In this document: positions 11,401 to 24,400 of the stretch, piece after piece
Numbering within the stretch: position 1 is the stretch's first letter
Layout of the letters: each line of letters opens with the position of its first letter
DNA from: Cyclaneusma minus
Taxonomy: Eukaryota; Ascomycota; Leotiomycetes; Marthamycetales; Marthamycetaceae
Length of the DNA stretch: 64,000 nt
Reading direction: 5' to 3'
NCBI GenBank assembly: GCA_037179335.1
Contig: JAKZHN010000005.1
Span: 1,054,001-1,118,000 of the forward strand
Notes under the pieces: model-generated
What the model was told of the DNA's origin: nothing
Databases searched by the model: none
The model's input: the letters and a program-made list of their open reading frames with translations, nothing else
Made by a program: the position numbers and the translations under genes

Positions 11401-12317
11401 TCGCCATTATCTGGTCCTGGCAGTTGCCGTTAATTAGGTATCCCGAGGAAAGCCTCTGCAGCAGGCAAGCAGCTTCTGGCACATCGATAGACATGCGTGA
11501 CAGCGCTCTGCTACCGAAAGACTCCGATAACATCCCCTGCTTGTGCTCCCTATACGAGATAATACGAGAATTGTCTCCAAAAGAACAGACGACATGACCG
11601 GAGTAGCTAGATGCTTAGCAGCTGTAGCATCTGCAGGAAACGCATACTCTATTCATTTGCCCTTTAAATCTGTTCGAATTACATCCGCAAACCCCCTCGT
11701 CCACTTTGAAGTCCGCATCACACAAGGCAACGCCAGCGAGCGAGCGAGCGAACGAACTTTTTGAGAGCAAAGTCATCAATTTCAGCAAGAGTAAAAAGGC
11801 ATAGCCAGCATAACCATAACAAACTATCAACCCCAAAAGCGACGACTGCCTCCCTCGTCCTCCAGCAAACCTGGCAGCTACCCCATTTCCTTTCAGTTTC
11901 CTTGACAAAGAACGAGATGAAGAAGGAAGCAAAGGAAATGGAAAGACAGGAGGGATGGGAAGCAACGCCTGACTGACAACCTGTTTCGACCTCGCAGTTC
12001 TACGCCGCCGATCTTGTCTCCTTGTCTGCCCAGCCTGACCGAGAATGCCCTTGTCATACCCACCCGCCCGCCTAGCCAACACACTGGAAACTCCTTGTAA
12101 AAAGGCCCTGAAGTCCCCGCCCGTGTCATATCATGCATGAAAAGGAATGTGAATATCAGAAGATATCAGCATAGCTAGCTAAGCAAGCCTCGTCGAAGGT
12201 CTTGGCGTCTATGTAAGACACTAGTAAGGAGTGTGGCTTGGGAGTTCCCAACTGATAAAAAAGTCTCGAAACAAAGCCGGCAAGTAATCCTGTTAAAGCA
12301 AGCAGAAGCGAAGGCTC
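8490..12317. other. long intergenic region, no supported gene
   Basis: About 3.8 kb. The longest frames (10652-11353 plus, 233 codons; 9984-10433 minus, 149 codons; 11615-12082 minus, 155 codons) show no family motif, no hydrophobic or domain pattern and no consistent intron signals. From about 10060 to 10660 the plus strand is strongly C-rich with CCCACC/CCCCC runs and a short tandem CTATCCCTCG repeat at about 10498-10520. A GAGC/GAAC microsatellite lies near 11740-11757. A noncoding RNA cannot be excluded. Confidence 0.45.
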
Positions 12318-15300
12318 CTACAAAAGATCAGGAGCAGTAGCCACCAGCGCCGAGAACAGCGCTCCACCCACAGCCGCTCCTCCAAGCGCCGCATATCCCA
12401 TAGCAGAAGCAAACCTCCTCAGTCGCTTGGCAGGGCGCTGCTCGGCAGGGCGCTCGTAGGGGATTTCGGTGGCATTTCTGACAGAGGTCTGTCCAGTGGT
12501 CCCAGAAGGCTGAAGTTCAGGGAGTGCAGGAGCTCTAATGACTGGCTCAGAAGCCTCTGGAACTGACTGCGAAGACTCGAGTTTGACTTCTTCCTCATCC
12601 ATTTCGGAGAACTCGTCAAAGTTACGCTTTCCTTTGCCCTTTTCTGGCGAAGAGTGGCTGGATTCCAAGGATTCGGCGTGGACAATGTCGCTGATGGACA
12701 TGGAGCGGATGGAGGGAGATGGTCGGGAGGAGCCTGCGGATGGGGCGGTCTCTTCTACGTCCATCTTTGTAGACTCGTCAGCCAAGACTCCAGAGCAGAC
12801 ATCGCTGAAGCGCGCCATCCTGAATGGAGGAACTGGAGACAAGATATTGTCAAAGGGCTCCGCGACAGATGGGGAAGAGGATGGAGCTTCTTTGATCTCA
12901 GCATCGTCGAAGAGCGCCGCCATAGGAGGGGAACCAGCATAGATCAAGGGCCTGGCCACCGGTCGGGCGCGAGTCGTTTCCTTGGATTGCTCAAGGACGG
13001 ATTTATGGAGACGATCGTATGTTTCGACGAAGGATACGTATTTGGGTTCTTGTTCACCCTCGTTGGATTTCTCCGTAGACTCAGTGGCCTTGTCGGAGCT
13101 CGTCTCTCCGGCAGCGCCATGAGGGGGAAGGGCTCTGGGCGAAGACATGAGCACCGGTCCGTCATGAGCCGCCTTACGGGCTGCAACGGCATCATTGACA
13201 GCCTTCACCATGGGGTGCAATTTGTACCTGGCGGCCGGTACATTTTCATCAGATTTCTCTGTGGACTCATTTGCACGCTGAGAGATCGCCTCTTTAGCGG
13301 CGCCGTAAGAAGGGCGAGGTGGGAGCACGGAGCCCAGTCCGCTGTTACTCGCCTCTCCAGAAAAAGGGAACAAGCTAGGTCCTGAATGACGGGTGTAAAC
13401 CGGGGAGGACAACACGTCAGCCAGTTCGTCCCGGTCGGATTTGTCGCAACCTCGACCTTGGAGCGTTTCCCAGTCCGCTGTTGCGTTCCGAAGGGGTGGG
13501 TAGTCGTAGGTTGACGACCACTGGTTCAGGGGCCCAGATTTTGCAAGGTTCCTGTTTACTGTCTCTGCGTTTGCCTTGCGAGCCTCGAAAAATGTAGCTT
13601 TCGACGACATATCTCTCTTGATGACTGGCTGGTATGGTGGGTTGGCTGACTGGTATGCCGGTGTTTGCGAAGTTTTATCCTGCCATGATTGATGCATCCG
13701 TTCGAAGCGATGCACGTGGTCAACGGCGCTAGGTACCTGGGGCCTCACAGGAACAATTGGAGAGTGGCTCTTGAACAGGCCCTGTAGGTCTTGTCCCATC
13801 ATCAAGACGGTGGAAACAGGTGGAAGACGAGGAGGGCTCGCACTGTCCATTTCATCCTCAACGGGCTCTGGACTTCCTCGATCAGAGGACTCCCGGCTGG
13901 TTGGATAGTCGACATCGAGCTCCTCATCAGCGTCAACCTCTCCGGCGGGCTCCAGCTCAGATTCATCGTCCGATATCTCTGGGCTCGAACATTCTGGGCT
14001 GGATCTTTCTGGGCTCACCATGCGTTCTTCGGACGGCGACCGTTCCCACCTAATATGCGTAGACGCCTTGCTAGCATAAGGGGGGCCATTCTTGTGGTTG
14101 GCGGAGTAAATGTAATCTTCTGGCGTGTAGTCATTTTCCGATTCAGAGGACTCATCTTCAAGTTCTCTGTTTGCCTCATCCTTGCCCTCGTCACTGACAG
14201 TGCTTCTCATTTTAGACACGGGGATATCCTTGTTGTCTTGGTAGGGGGAGGAAGAAGCGGGAGAGCTGTCGACCACAGAGGCTGGACGCAAGGGAGTGGC
14301 TTGACGTTTGAAAGTAGCCGCGCTGTCGCCCCGCTTCAGGTAGGGGTAAGGATGAACGCTGGGCTCGTCATCGTCATCGGAGTCGTCAAGGACAAGGGGG
14401 CTCTCCACGCGAGTACCAGTTGCAGAAGAGGTACGCTGTGCATCGTCTCCACAAACTGGGGACGCAATCGAATCAGGAACCTCACACTCATCGGAAGAGT
14501 CCTTGGTGAGGTCGATTGGAGCTGATCCCATGGGTTTCACTTCAACAACAGATTCGGGCTCACTGTCTTCGTCGGACTGTGACAAGTAGCCTCGCTGGAG
14601 ATTGGAAGCCTCTGGGTGGGACGGTTCGGACTCGTTCTCGTAAAGCTCCTCGTGATCATCAAGCTCATCGTCGGTAGCTTCTGGGACCTCGAAAGAGTTC
14701 TTGGTGCCTTTCTGAGCCTCTGAGTGACTAGAGGTGATGGTGTCATGAAATTCAAAGTTGACTCGGAATGAACAAGGAGGGAAAACTTTCGCAGCCCGGG
14801 TAACTGGAGCACCAAATGTGACCAGATCATCGTTCTCGAGCGGGTAGGGAACATTGTTTTTGATCTGGGTGTGGTTGACGCGGCTGCCATGCATTGAACC
14901 GACATCACGCAACATGACTTTCTCTTCGTCGGGTTCATAGAACAGCTCGGCATGATTGCGAGATATGACGGGGCTGTCAAACCAGGCGTTGTCAGCGCCG
15001 GGGAGCAGACCCTTAGTGAGACTCTTTGAGGATCGTCCGACAGTAACGAGGGGTTGTGCTGGGGTCAGCTGGATTGTACGAGTGTAATAATCGAGGTCGT
15101 CGTTAAGAGAGTCGAGGGTTATCTCGACTGTGAAGATGTTAGTTGCAGTGCCACAGGATGCTCGTCGTGAATACGGGAGAGATGCGGGTGAGCTTTGGCA
15201 GTGATAACGAGAGATGTGATGGCACGACAGAGGAGTGTAGTCGAGAAGATAGTATGTTCGTGAGGAAGAGAGAAGGAAAAGCCGGAGAGGCAGCCATGAG

Positions 15301-15348
15301 GCAGAGACTAGCGAGTGTTTAGCTGGACATACCGTGTTTGGAAACCAT
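12318..15348 (-). CDS. FHA-domain protein with C-terminal membrane anchor
   Basis: Exon 1 is 15348-15333 (16 bases), intron 15332-15128, exon 2 15127-12318; about 941 residues. The N-terminal FHA domain spans about residues 15-125 and keeps the phosphothreonine-binding signature: VGRSS (Arg37), SRNH (61-64) and GSMHGSRVN (82-90). The long middle is acidic and Ser/Pro/Glu-rich and probably disordered (PIDLTKDSSDE, many SP sites, SPERSSPECSSPEISDDE). The end is a basic stretch (RPAKRLRR) followed by one small-residue helix with GxxxG spacing (YAALGGAAVGGALFSALVA) and only four more residues, as in a tail-anchored protein. It would bind phosphorylated partners at an organelle or nuclear membrane. 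It differs from Far9/Far10-type STRIPAK proteins, which have an obvious coiled coil before the anchor. Start chosen because MVSKHVEITL runs straight into the first FHA strand. Confidence 0.82.
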
Positions 15349-16594
15349 CTTGCCGACGTCCCGGATTCGATTTCGGACTGGCTTCGAGAGTTGACTTGTG
15401 GAAGGAAGCAGTCTCGGATGTGGACAGCGTGGTCAATAACAGTGGCTGGCAGAGGGAAATGCTTGTTCAGTGGTTGGCGGATTGTTGAAGGCAGCCGAAG
15501 GGCGGGTCGAGGCAGCTGGCAAGCAGCGGCCGGAAGATAGTCGAGGCTTCACGCGGACAGCCGATCAGTCATAGAGTATACCGCAATCCAGCGGCAGGCT
15601 TCGATGGTTGGTTGGGGTATGAGAATGGAGTCGGTTCGTGGCGGTGTCGTTGTCGTTCGGTAGCGCAGTTCACAGTCCAGAACGGATGAGGAGGGGTCGG
15701 AGTTGGTGGGAGCAGGCACCAGCGTGGTGGCCAGCTAGCGTGCCCAGCTTGAGACCTAGAGAGTTTGAGGCAGCTCTTGATAAGACCGCCAAGCCATCAC
15801 CCCACTCTGGCCTGTGAATTACACTCTCTGCCACGCCACGCACACAACATCTCTTGAAGAATATTTTCATTTTGTTAAATTGCTGGAGCAATATGTGTAT
15901 ATGTCGATACCCCGAGTGTTATTCTCGTCTGGTAGGAGCAGCGATAACATTTTCCCCGTGCTATTTTTGGCCGCTTGCCCCAGACTGGACCCCATGATTT
16001 GCGAGCAATGACGAAAGTTCCCGATAAGCCCCGCTTAGACTATTAGAGCGCACATGATACATGTACATGGACGGGACTTTGTGATGAGCTGGAGATCTAG
16101 GGCATTGAAAATAATTGGAAAAACTCCTGATTCTTGGGAATAGTTCTAATGACCAAAATCATTTGGAATCATTTAGTGGTCCAAACAATCCAAGCAGTTT
16201 GTCAAGCATTTGATTGTCAGAAAGTCGCGCACGGACCACCTCGACCAAAACCCGCTCAAAGTACATCATCGCCGGACGGTCGAACCACATCTCCCCACCA
16301 GCGGCACGAGGACTTTATTTAAAAAGCTGCTTCAGACCTCTTTTCCTTAAGAAAAAAAAAAGCTCTACCTCAGGCTTCTGCTGGCGCCACACGATATATA
16401 AACGACCTCGCTACCACTTTTCCCCGAATTCTCTGACATGCGCCCACTCAGACCAGCCGTCGCCTACCAACATCACAAATCGCTCGGATAACCTCAAGCG
16501 CCACTTCACCAGTCCCAACCCCAACCTCGCGCCACCACATATTCCTCCAACCTCTTCGACACTTGCGCAAGTCTACCCAAGCTTGCTCGACATC
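15349..16594. promoter_or_regulatory. divergent promoter region between FHA and IFRD genes
   Basis: About 1.25 kb between divergent starts. TATATAAA at 16395-16402 lies about 195 bases before the IFRD ATG and follows an A11 run at 16353-16363. Around 16110-16200 there are loose repeats of the type CTTGGGAATAGTTCT / CATTTGGAATCATTT that resemble the 19-base minisatellite units at 59.2 kb, but too degenerate to call. No gene seen. Confidence 0.4.
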
Positions 16595-17926
16595 ATGCAC
16601 GACCTCAGAAAGCAAGCCCTCGGGCTGGAGTCCAAGAAGACCGTCTCCAAAAAAGCCAAATCCAAGCAGTCCTCGCGCGCCTCGTCCGCTGCAGGCTCCA
16701 GACCTACTTCGAGAGCCGGCAGCCGCGCCGGCTCAGACGATGAATCTGAAGGAAATCTCAGCGACGGAACGAATTACAGCAACAACACCCTGGACGACCT
16801 CGCCGAAATCGAGCCCGACCTGACGGAGAATTGGAAAGAAGAGCTGGGCGACCTGATTAACGACATAATTGACCGCAAGCGCAGCAATGTCCAGGGTCGA
16901 TCTGCTGCATTCGCTCGATACACAAGACTTCTCCAATACCGATATGCTGAAGACGAGGTGGATAAGAGAACGGAAGAGCTGCTACCTGCTGTCATGAAGA
17001 GCGTCAAGCTGGATGGAGATGAAAAGGAAGCATGCTTGGCTCTGAAAGCCATCGCAGCAACCATGATTACCTGCCCCGACGCCGCATCCGCTGCCATCTT
17101 CAAGGCTCTGAAGAAGGTCTACACAGACTCTGAATCTCACAGCCTCAAGGTCGAAGCCATCCACACCCTTGCTGGCGGCATGGTCTTTGGCGAAGCCGGC
17201 GACGACGACGTTCTCGAGACCATGGATGAGCTCCTCGAGATCATCGAATCCGACGGCTCCTCCATCGACGCCGCAGACTCCGAGCCCGTCGTCACCGCCT
17301 GTCTCGAAGCTTGGGGGTTCCTAGCAACTACCATCGATGACCTCTCCTCTTTGTCCGAAACCGCCATGGAGGCCTTCACCGAGCAGCTGAACAGCACCTC
17401 CGCAAGCGTGCTCATAGCTTCCGGCCAAAACATCGCCCTCCTCTACGAAAAGTCCTACACAGACCGCGAAGAAGACGAGTCCCCCGCCTCCGAAGACGAA
17501 GACTCCGAAGGCTTTCCCATCGACAATTCTCTCGTCAAGCGCTACAACGTGTACTCCGGCGAAAACCAGCTCAAACACTCCCTCATCCAAATTTCCAAAG
17601 CCATGTCCCGCCGCACATCCAAAAACGATCGTAAGAGCCTACACTCCACCTTCCGCGATATTCTGAATTCAGTTGAACATCCGTGGCGCGGACCGGGGTT
17701 CCAAATGGCGATTGATCAGAATACGGGACGAAGATATGGGGCCGGAAGACTGGGGGTGCGGCTTGGGGGACGCGGGAAAATGATCATCGATCGGTGGTGG
17801 AAACTACTGAGACTGCAGGAGTTGAGGAGGTGTCTGGGGGGTGGGTTTGTGGAGCATTGGGAGAAGAATCCTGTCGTTTCGGAGAGTTTGCCCGTCTCTG
17901 TTGTGCGACAAGAGAAGACGGATTAA
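16595..17926 (+). CDS. IFRD (interferon-related developmental regulator) family protein
   Basis: Single exon, 443 residues from ATG 16595. The frame is open further upstream, but that stretch (from 16214) includes the TATA box and low-complexity sequence, so the ATG opening MHDLRKQALGLESKK is preferred. A basic Ser/Arg-rich N-terminus (about residues 10-50) precedes helical HEAT/ARM-like repeats typical of the IFRD N-terminal domain (RSAAFARYTRLLQYRYAEDE, KEACLALKAIAATMITCPDA, SLKVEAIHTLAGGMVFGEAG). The IFRD C-terminal part begins near residue 325 (NSLVKRYNVYSGENQLKHSL) and contains RRTSKNDRKSLHSTFRDIL. Animal IFRD1/2 are transcriptional co-regulators, and IFRD2 binds inactive ribosomes; the fungal role is not established. 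The extreme C-terminus is rich in Gly/Arg/Trp and less like the family. Confidence 0.85.
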   Translation: MHDLRKQALGLESKKTVSKKAKSKQSSRASSAAGSRPTSRAGSRAGSDDESEGNLSDGTNYSNNTLDDLAEIEPDLTENWKEELGDLINDIIDRKRSNVQGRSAAFARYTRLLQYRYAEDEVDKRTEELLPAVMKSVKLDGDEKEACLALKAIAATMITCPDAASAAIFKALKKVYTDSESHSLKVEAIHTLAGGMVFGEAGDDDVLETMDELLEIIESDGSSIDAADSEPVVTACLEAWGFLATTIDDLSSLSETAMEAFTEQLNSTSASVLIASGQNIALLYEKSYTDREEDESPASEDEDSEGFPIDNSLVKRYNVYSGENQLKHSLIQISKAMSRRTSKNDRKSLHSTFRDILNSVEHPWRGPGFQMAIDQNTGRRYGAGRLGVRLGGRGKMIIDRWWKLLRLQELRRCLGGGFVEHWEKNPVVSESLPVSVVRQEKTD

Positions 17927-18400
17927 AAGCCTTCAACCTACTTCTCCGCTCTCCGAGGAGGTTTGAGATTGCAGAGCCATTGCGAGTCGGTTTTCCAAAA
18001 AGCAGGGCAAGAAAAAGAAGCATGGGCGTTAGTTTCCAACGGTAGTTCCATGGTTTTGCTGTCTGACATTGGGCACTTGGCATTCTGGCTTCCCTTCGTT
18101 TGCGAATCGTACATACCTATTTCCTTGTAAGCAAACAGCCAGCACTCGAGAGTTTCCGGTTAATGTCAATGAATCAAAAGTTCCCTAGAGGGTTAGAACT
18201 GTCAGCTGATGCGAGACGTTGAACTAGTGATCATGTGAAGCTACCATGAAGCATGCCTGCATGATATAATAGACTCGCGAGGAGACAGTGAAGCCAGTTC
18301 CTTAACTCACAGTCTTCTGGCCGCTTTGTGCTAGGTAACCTTTGGTTCGTGCCAGTGTTCTCTTATGCCAGCCTTTGCTCAACTCCATTCTTGATTTCTA
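17927..18400. other. 3' flank of IFRD gene, no gene seen
   Basis: About 470 bases between the IFRD stop and the first recognisable array elements. Short frames only; no domain or RNA signature. Confidence 0.4.
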
Positions 18401-21400
18401 CAAACTTCTTCGAAGCTTTCAATGGGCTGATGGCTGACGGGTCTTATTGGAAAATAGGTATGAGAGGGCTCTGTCAAAGGTTTTGGAGGCTGTGTGACGA
18501 TGCTATGGCGGTGGAGGGTTGCGCTCGACAGCACGTATGTTGAGCGACAGCAGGTTTAGTGAATTCTAAATAGGTATGCTGAACTGGTGAGCCTGGGCAT
18601 GGCTAAGAGTTTTGGATATCTGTTTACGGGGCGCTGTAGACACATCCGGACTTTGGTGGAAAGTCCTCGATCTCTCCCTGCTTCGAGGGCTCACATAGCC
18701 AGGTGCGAAATTTCTAAGCAATCCTTGGGGTTCGGAAATTGGATGGTACAGAGCAGTGCTTATATAGACATCTTTTGTGGACTATGAGCTGGTGGTGAGG
18801 GGAGGGAAATCTGTGGAAGTGAGTTACTGCTGCTGCTTCGCGAAGTTGATAGCAGCTGATTTGATCTGGCGATGTGTAGCGTCATTCGACAGCAGTTCGC
18901 AATTTCAGCAACAGCTTTTCAATCTTGAGTGTCAGAAGCAGCGTGGATGTTCCGTGGTTTGGTAGGATCCTAGCTCTGTCTTCTCCTTTCCTTCCAATAT
19001 CATTCCGAGCAAGTTGAAGTGCCAGAAAATGCCCTCACTTGGAAACTTGCGAAATCTCTCTACACCATGTACATTCTTCCATTCTCATCGAAGCTTGCGG
19101 TTCTCAGGTGCTGAGAGGCCTCTTTATATAGCCTTGTGGATTCTGGTACATTGTATGTACCTTAGTTACCAGACACGTGATTTCCAATCTTTGGACGAGC
19201 CAAAGTTCTGCCTCAAAACACTCGAGATTTTCGCTCGAGACCAGATTTGTCGAGTGACAGCAAGACACGCATGCAACTTAACCAAGAATCCCAAAAAATA
19301 TAGATAACCGATGCTCAGCGTAGAAAACTTCTTATGTGTGCACATCTACTCACATGACATGATAACGACGCGACCTCTTTCTAGCCATGTCCTCCAGGTC
19401 AACATCCGAGCCTCTCCAATTAGACATTGAAGTTTCTGTCGTTGAATTTGGTTTGTTCTGAATATGAGTACCTAGGGCAGAGGGTTGCTTATATACCTGG
19501 GTAGATGGAGAGTGTAGTCTTGAGGCTGGCTCTTAGTGGACGAAAATATGGACATGTGACTGTGGGGAAGCTGTTGTTCTGACGGTTGGCAGCAGCAGCT
19601 GATGCGACTCGGTGGTGGGTAGTTTTGCTCGACGGCAGTTAATGAGCTCAGCAACAGCTTTACGACTTTGGGGGCGAGACATGCTAGGTTGGCAGGCTGG
19701 TAGATTATTCTTTTCATGCTTGAGGCTTTGCTCGTACTGCCACGATTCAAAGATTCCAGAGACACGTTTGCTAACGAAGTTGCGAAATCACTGCGCTGCC
19801 ATGTCTTCTCGAATCTCTGTGGCCATTGAATAATCTTGAGGTTCTCTGGTGTTCAGACGCCTCTTTATATAGTAGCGTGGACTCTGGTATGGTGCCCTTC
19901 AGTGACCATGCATCTGATTTCCAGTCTTCAGGCAAGCAAAGCTCTGACTTACGACGGTAGAAATTTCGAGCCCGATGGCAGACATGTTGAGCGACAGCGG
20001 GATACGAATTCTTTTTACCCAAGGCGCCTAGACTAGAGAAGTGGTAATCCGCGTAAACAGTGTCTTGCGTCTCTGCATCAAGGTACTTTCATGACATGAC
20101 AACAACTTGAACTCTTCCTTGCCCTGTTTCTCAGATCGACCCCCGGGTCTTTCTAATCAATCATCGCTTCTTTGATTCTTTCATTTTTGTTCGTAGTGAA
20201 ACTGAGCTGGGCAGAGGGTTGATTATATAGACATCTTTTGTGGTCTTGGCGCTGGTTCGTCGTGGACAAAGCCTGTGTGAAGGGATCGGATGTTCCAGCG
20301 GTTGGCAGCAGCAGCTCGCGTGCTATGGCGGTTAGTAATCTGGCTCGACAGCAGATAGCAAGCTTAACGGCAGACATCTTTTCGCCGTTGACTGTGAGAA
20401 TGCTAAGATGGAAAGCTGATAGCTTATCCTCTTCTTTGTTGCTTTTCTCCTACTACTGCGATTTGGAAAACTGAAACATTCTGGGCTCTGGCTACCAAGA
20501 TTGCGAAATCACTGTGGACACCATCAATCGTTGGAGGCTGATTCTTAAGTCTTGAGTTCTTTAAGGTGCTCGGACGCCTCTTTATATAGTAGTGTGATGT
20601 TCTGGCACAGTGTAGTCACTAGATCACTTGAAGTCTTCAAGTGAGCAAAATTCTGACTTACGACGGTAGGCATTCATCTCGACAGCAAAACCACCAACCG
20701 ACAATAGCAACGATGAGTCTATGAATTCTGAACTCAAAGACCCCTAGGTCAGCATGCATGAATTCTGGCTTTGTGTTGCTACATGCTGTAATTGTATTCA
20801 AAAAACTTGACAATATCATCTGGAATCGTAATGAGCTGCAAAACCAAAATCTCGCTGCAAGTGGAATGTCATGCACTTGTTTCTTGAGGTGATCCTGAAA
20901 ATGCTCGCGCAAAGAGGTCTTTATATAGGTACTTCGAAGTGGAGTGGCTTTCTCATTTGAACTGGCTCTTAGCGCGGAATTCAAGTTTGGTGCGTATGAG
21001 GTCAACGGTATCACACCTCTATTTTGACGGTAGATGGGTTCGCTCGACAGCAGTTAACAAGTTCGACAACAGCTTTTCAAATCCACTGGTTCGAATTTGC
21101 TTCTCTGCTAGACTACTTTCTGCGTAGTTATTGCCATCATTGCGACTCGGCCAGGGGGAGGGGAAAGTACGCCGATAAGTCACTGAATATCTTTCATTTA
21201 CTGTGCAAACATTGAGAATCTGATCAATCCAATTGAGTCATGAGTTTCTAAATTGTCAGATAGATGCTTGTTTATATAGTGCAAGTTCCAGCACTGGGTG
21301 CAGGTTCCGAGTGAATGAGAATCTCCAACTTGGGTAGACAGCAGGTGGTTGTGCTCGACGGCAAGGATGTCGAGCGATACCATGATATGTTTTTCTCAGC

Positions 21401-24400
21401 CCTAGTATGCTGGCACTAGGATCCGATAATCAGTGAATGTGCGTGTGCATTTTCTGCATGGCTTTCCTAGAGCCATTGACTTGAGATTGTCCTCAGCTGT
21501 ATCTCGAATGGGGCGAGGAGTTGGCGCTCCGGTGTTCTTGCTGCATGGCCGGTATGAGCGATTATTTCGAAATCAGACTGCTCAAGTGGCCGTTATATAG
21601 ACCTGGCTACGGTATGGATGCTGGCCTGCTCTTGGTCAATCTCAAGAAGACATCTGCTTGTGCTCAACTGCGGCACCGACGGTAGGGGATGTTGCTGGTG
21701 GTCGGAAGTTTCGCTCGACAGCAGCGAAGAGTCCTCAGCAACAGCTTCGAGTTGCTAAGCTGCTAAGCTGCTAGGTGGCTTGCTATTCCTTCGATTAATC
21801 ACTACAGTTGGATAACAGGCTGAAAGAAAAAGTGGAAATTCCACGGGCGAGAGAGTTGCAGAATCTATGCCTGAACGTGTACTGGTGGAGTGGGTATATT
21901 TTATCTTGAGTTTCTTAAGCGCTGAGATGCCCCTTTATATAGTAACACAGGCTCTGGCATGATGCATTCACTCAAGTGAGTCTCAAAGCCAGCTACCTTT
22001 AAGGTAGATGGTAAATAAGTCCTCTCCTGCACGACAGCAATTCTTCGACCTAGCGGTGGTACTCTGACTCGACAGCAAGCGTTCTGATTAACAGTACGAG
22101 CTCACAGTTGAATTTTCCGAAACACTATTATAGTGATTGGATGAAGACTGCACATGCACTCAGAAACATTTAAATTTTATCCTCACCTGTTAGCCATGCA
22201 CGTGCTTCCAGGTTCCTGGCTTTCAAAATCTTGTCTTCAATGAGAGGGTTAGACTCGAAAGTGGTTGAGAGTGGCGGCCATTATATAGATATACGTCTGT
22301 GAGAGCCTTCCAGCTAATTCTAGCGCGCACATACCTAAAACTTGTATCTCAAAATCCCCTATCGACGGCAGGAGCTGCGTCCCGGTGGTGGGTAACCATC
22401 CTCGACAGCAATGACTTTTGCTCGACGATGGATTTTCAAAGTCCCTGGTTTTGAGACTTGAGCTACCAGGCACCACAGTGATTCTGTCGGGTTTCTCAGT
22501 GCTGACAAAGGTTCTGCATGGCTCAGTAAGGTTCACGACCAGACTGCCATGCTTGAGGGTCTCTTTGTGGTTGGAAATGATGTATCCGGTGTGGGAGCGG
22601 AAGACACATTTGTAGATCCTGTTTCGAATGTGAAGGCTTGAGTTTCTTAGATGGTTAGACGCCTGTTTATATAGTGCTAGTTCTCGCATTGCAAACTAAC
22701 TTGGAAAATTTCGCTGACCAGGTGTCGGGACTTCCTGCTCGACTCGACAACAGGCATGATGATCGACAACAAGTATGCCAATCGACGGTATGAATGTGAT
22801 TCTGCGTGTCCCGATAACGGAAAATCAGAAATCAACCCTCGCAAATTTGCCTCTCGACCCACTGTGTTCATATTCAATGGGTCAATTTCATTCTCGGCCA
22901 TGGCCATGTTTCCAGATTCCTCAGTTGTCGCAGCGATTCTTAGACGGTTGGAGTTGAAAAGTAGACGAGAGATCGGGGTTACACGTGGATGGTTGTGGCA
23001 ACCTTCCAGCTGATTCTAGAGCACACAGCGTCACAGACATGAAGCGAGATATCTTGAGAGGCTATGTCGTCGGTCGACGACAGGAGCTACCACACTGTCC
23101 CGGTGGTGAAAAGCTAAGATCAACAGCTACTACGCTCGTTCGGTAACAGCTTTTAATGTTCTTGGGTGCGTATTGCGAGATTCCTGGCTATCTGTCTGTG
23201 CGCATGTTTTTGTTCTGCCACTACGATCCTGTCGAGGGGAGTGAGTGCCTATTTATTGCCTTTCCAAATTGCAGCATCCACTCGGCGCACATTAGTGGTG
23301 TCTAGGTTCTTCCAGAATTGTGAATTTCTAGATTGCTTCGACGCCTCTTTATATATTGCGAACTCTGGGACCACATACTACATCCCAAGACGAATCTTAT
23401 CAGACAGCAGTACTACTTTTCGACAGCAAGGGCACCAATTAACAGCACTTCATTCATGCGGCAGTCGTAGCTGTTAAAAATGCAGCTCTGACAGGCGGCG
23501 TGGACGAAATCGCCTACTTGCATGCTATGTAAGGCCTCAACAGCTTGGATTCGTCCTCGGTCGTGTTTTCCAGGTTTTTGATCGCTTTACATATCATTCT
23601 TTGTCCATTCTTCACATGTATGATTTTGAAATCTGACGGTGCAAGGCCTTGCTTATATACCTGTAGATATCTTTGCGATGCAAGGCTGGTACTTGAAATA
23701 CATGGAGTGTGATGGACTGCCACATTGAGGCTCGACGGCAGACGATGACATCCGGCGGTACGTAGCGATGCTCGACAGTCGCAAGTTCTTTCAGCAAGAG
23801 TTTCTCGTGCTCAGTAATAGTATTCTCTGGCTCAAATTTCTAGACTACCATCTGTTTCTCCTTCCCGTTGCTACATATGATCTGAATGAGAATGGAAGGT
23901 TCCTTGGCTATCAGAGCCGCAGAATCACTTTGCAAACATGTGTCGATCCTTTAAGATGGGTAGGACTTGTAGGTCTAGAGTGGTCAGATGCGTCCTTATA
24001 TAGTGGCAACCCTGGCATGACTCATGAAGTACTGAATGGAAGCGCGCCTTCAAAGAGTTGGGTCCCGAGTATTCCTAGTCGACAGCAAGAGCATCAAACG
24101 ACAGCATTCGGACATGTACTCAGTGCCTGAAAACAAAGATCGTGTAGTGAATCTGAATATCTTGCAGCTATTTCCCTACGTGCCGTACTACCCCGATTCA
24201 AAATCAATCTGCTTTCCTTAAAGTCGGCTGCCTTGCAAAGCCAGTGCCTTCTTGGTTTCCGTGTTTCTCTTTGCAATCTGAAATCTCACGGAGCAGAGTC
24301 CCCTTTAAATAGACGTGCTTTGCGGCTTCGAAGCTGGTTTTTGGTATGGAGAATCTGTGTGAAACAGCCGCCACGTCAGGAATAGAGACGTTTGTCGACG

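Noticed and set aside
22249..22689. 146-codon minus-strand frame inside array 1 as a gene
   Set aside because: It starts at a TATA box and runs through the CGACAG cluster and the next unit; neighbouring units do not keep the frame.
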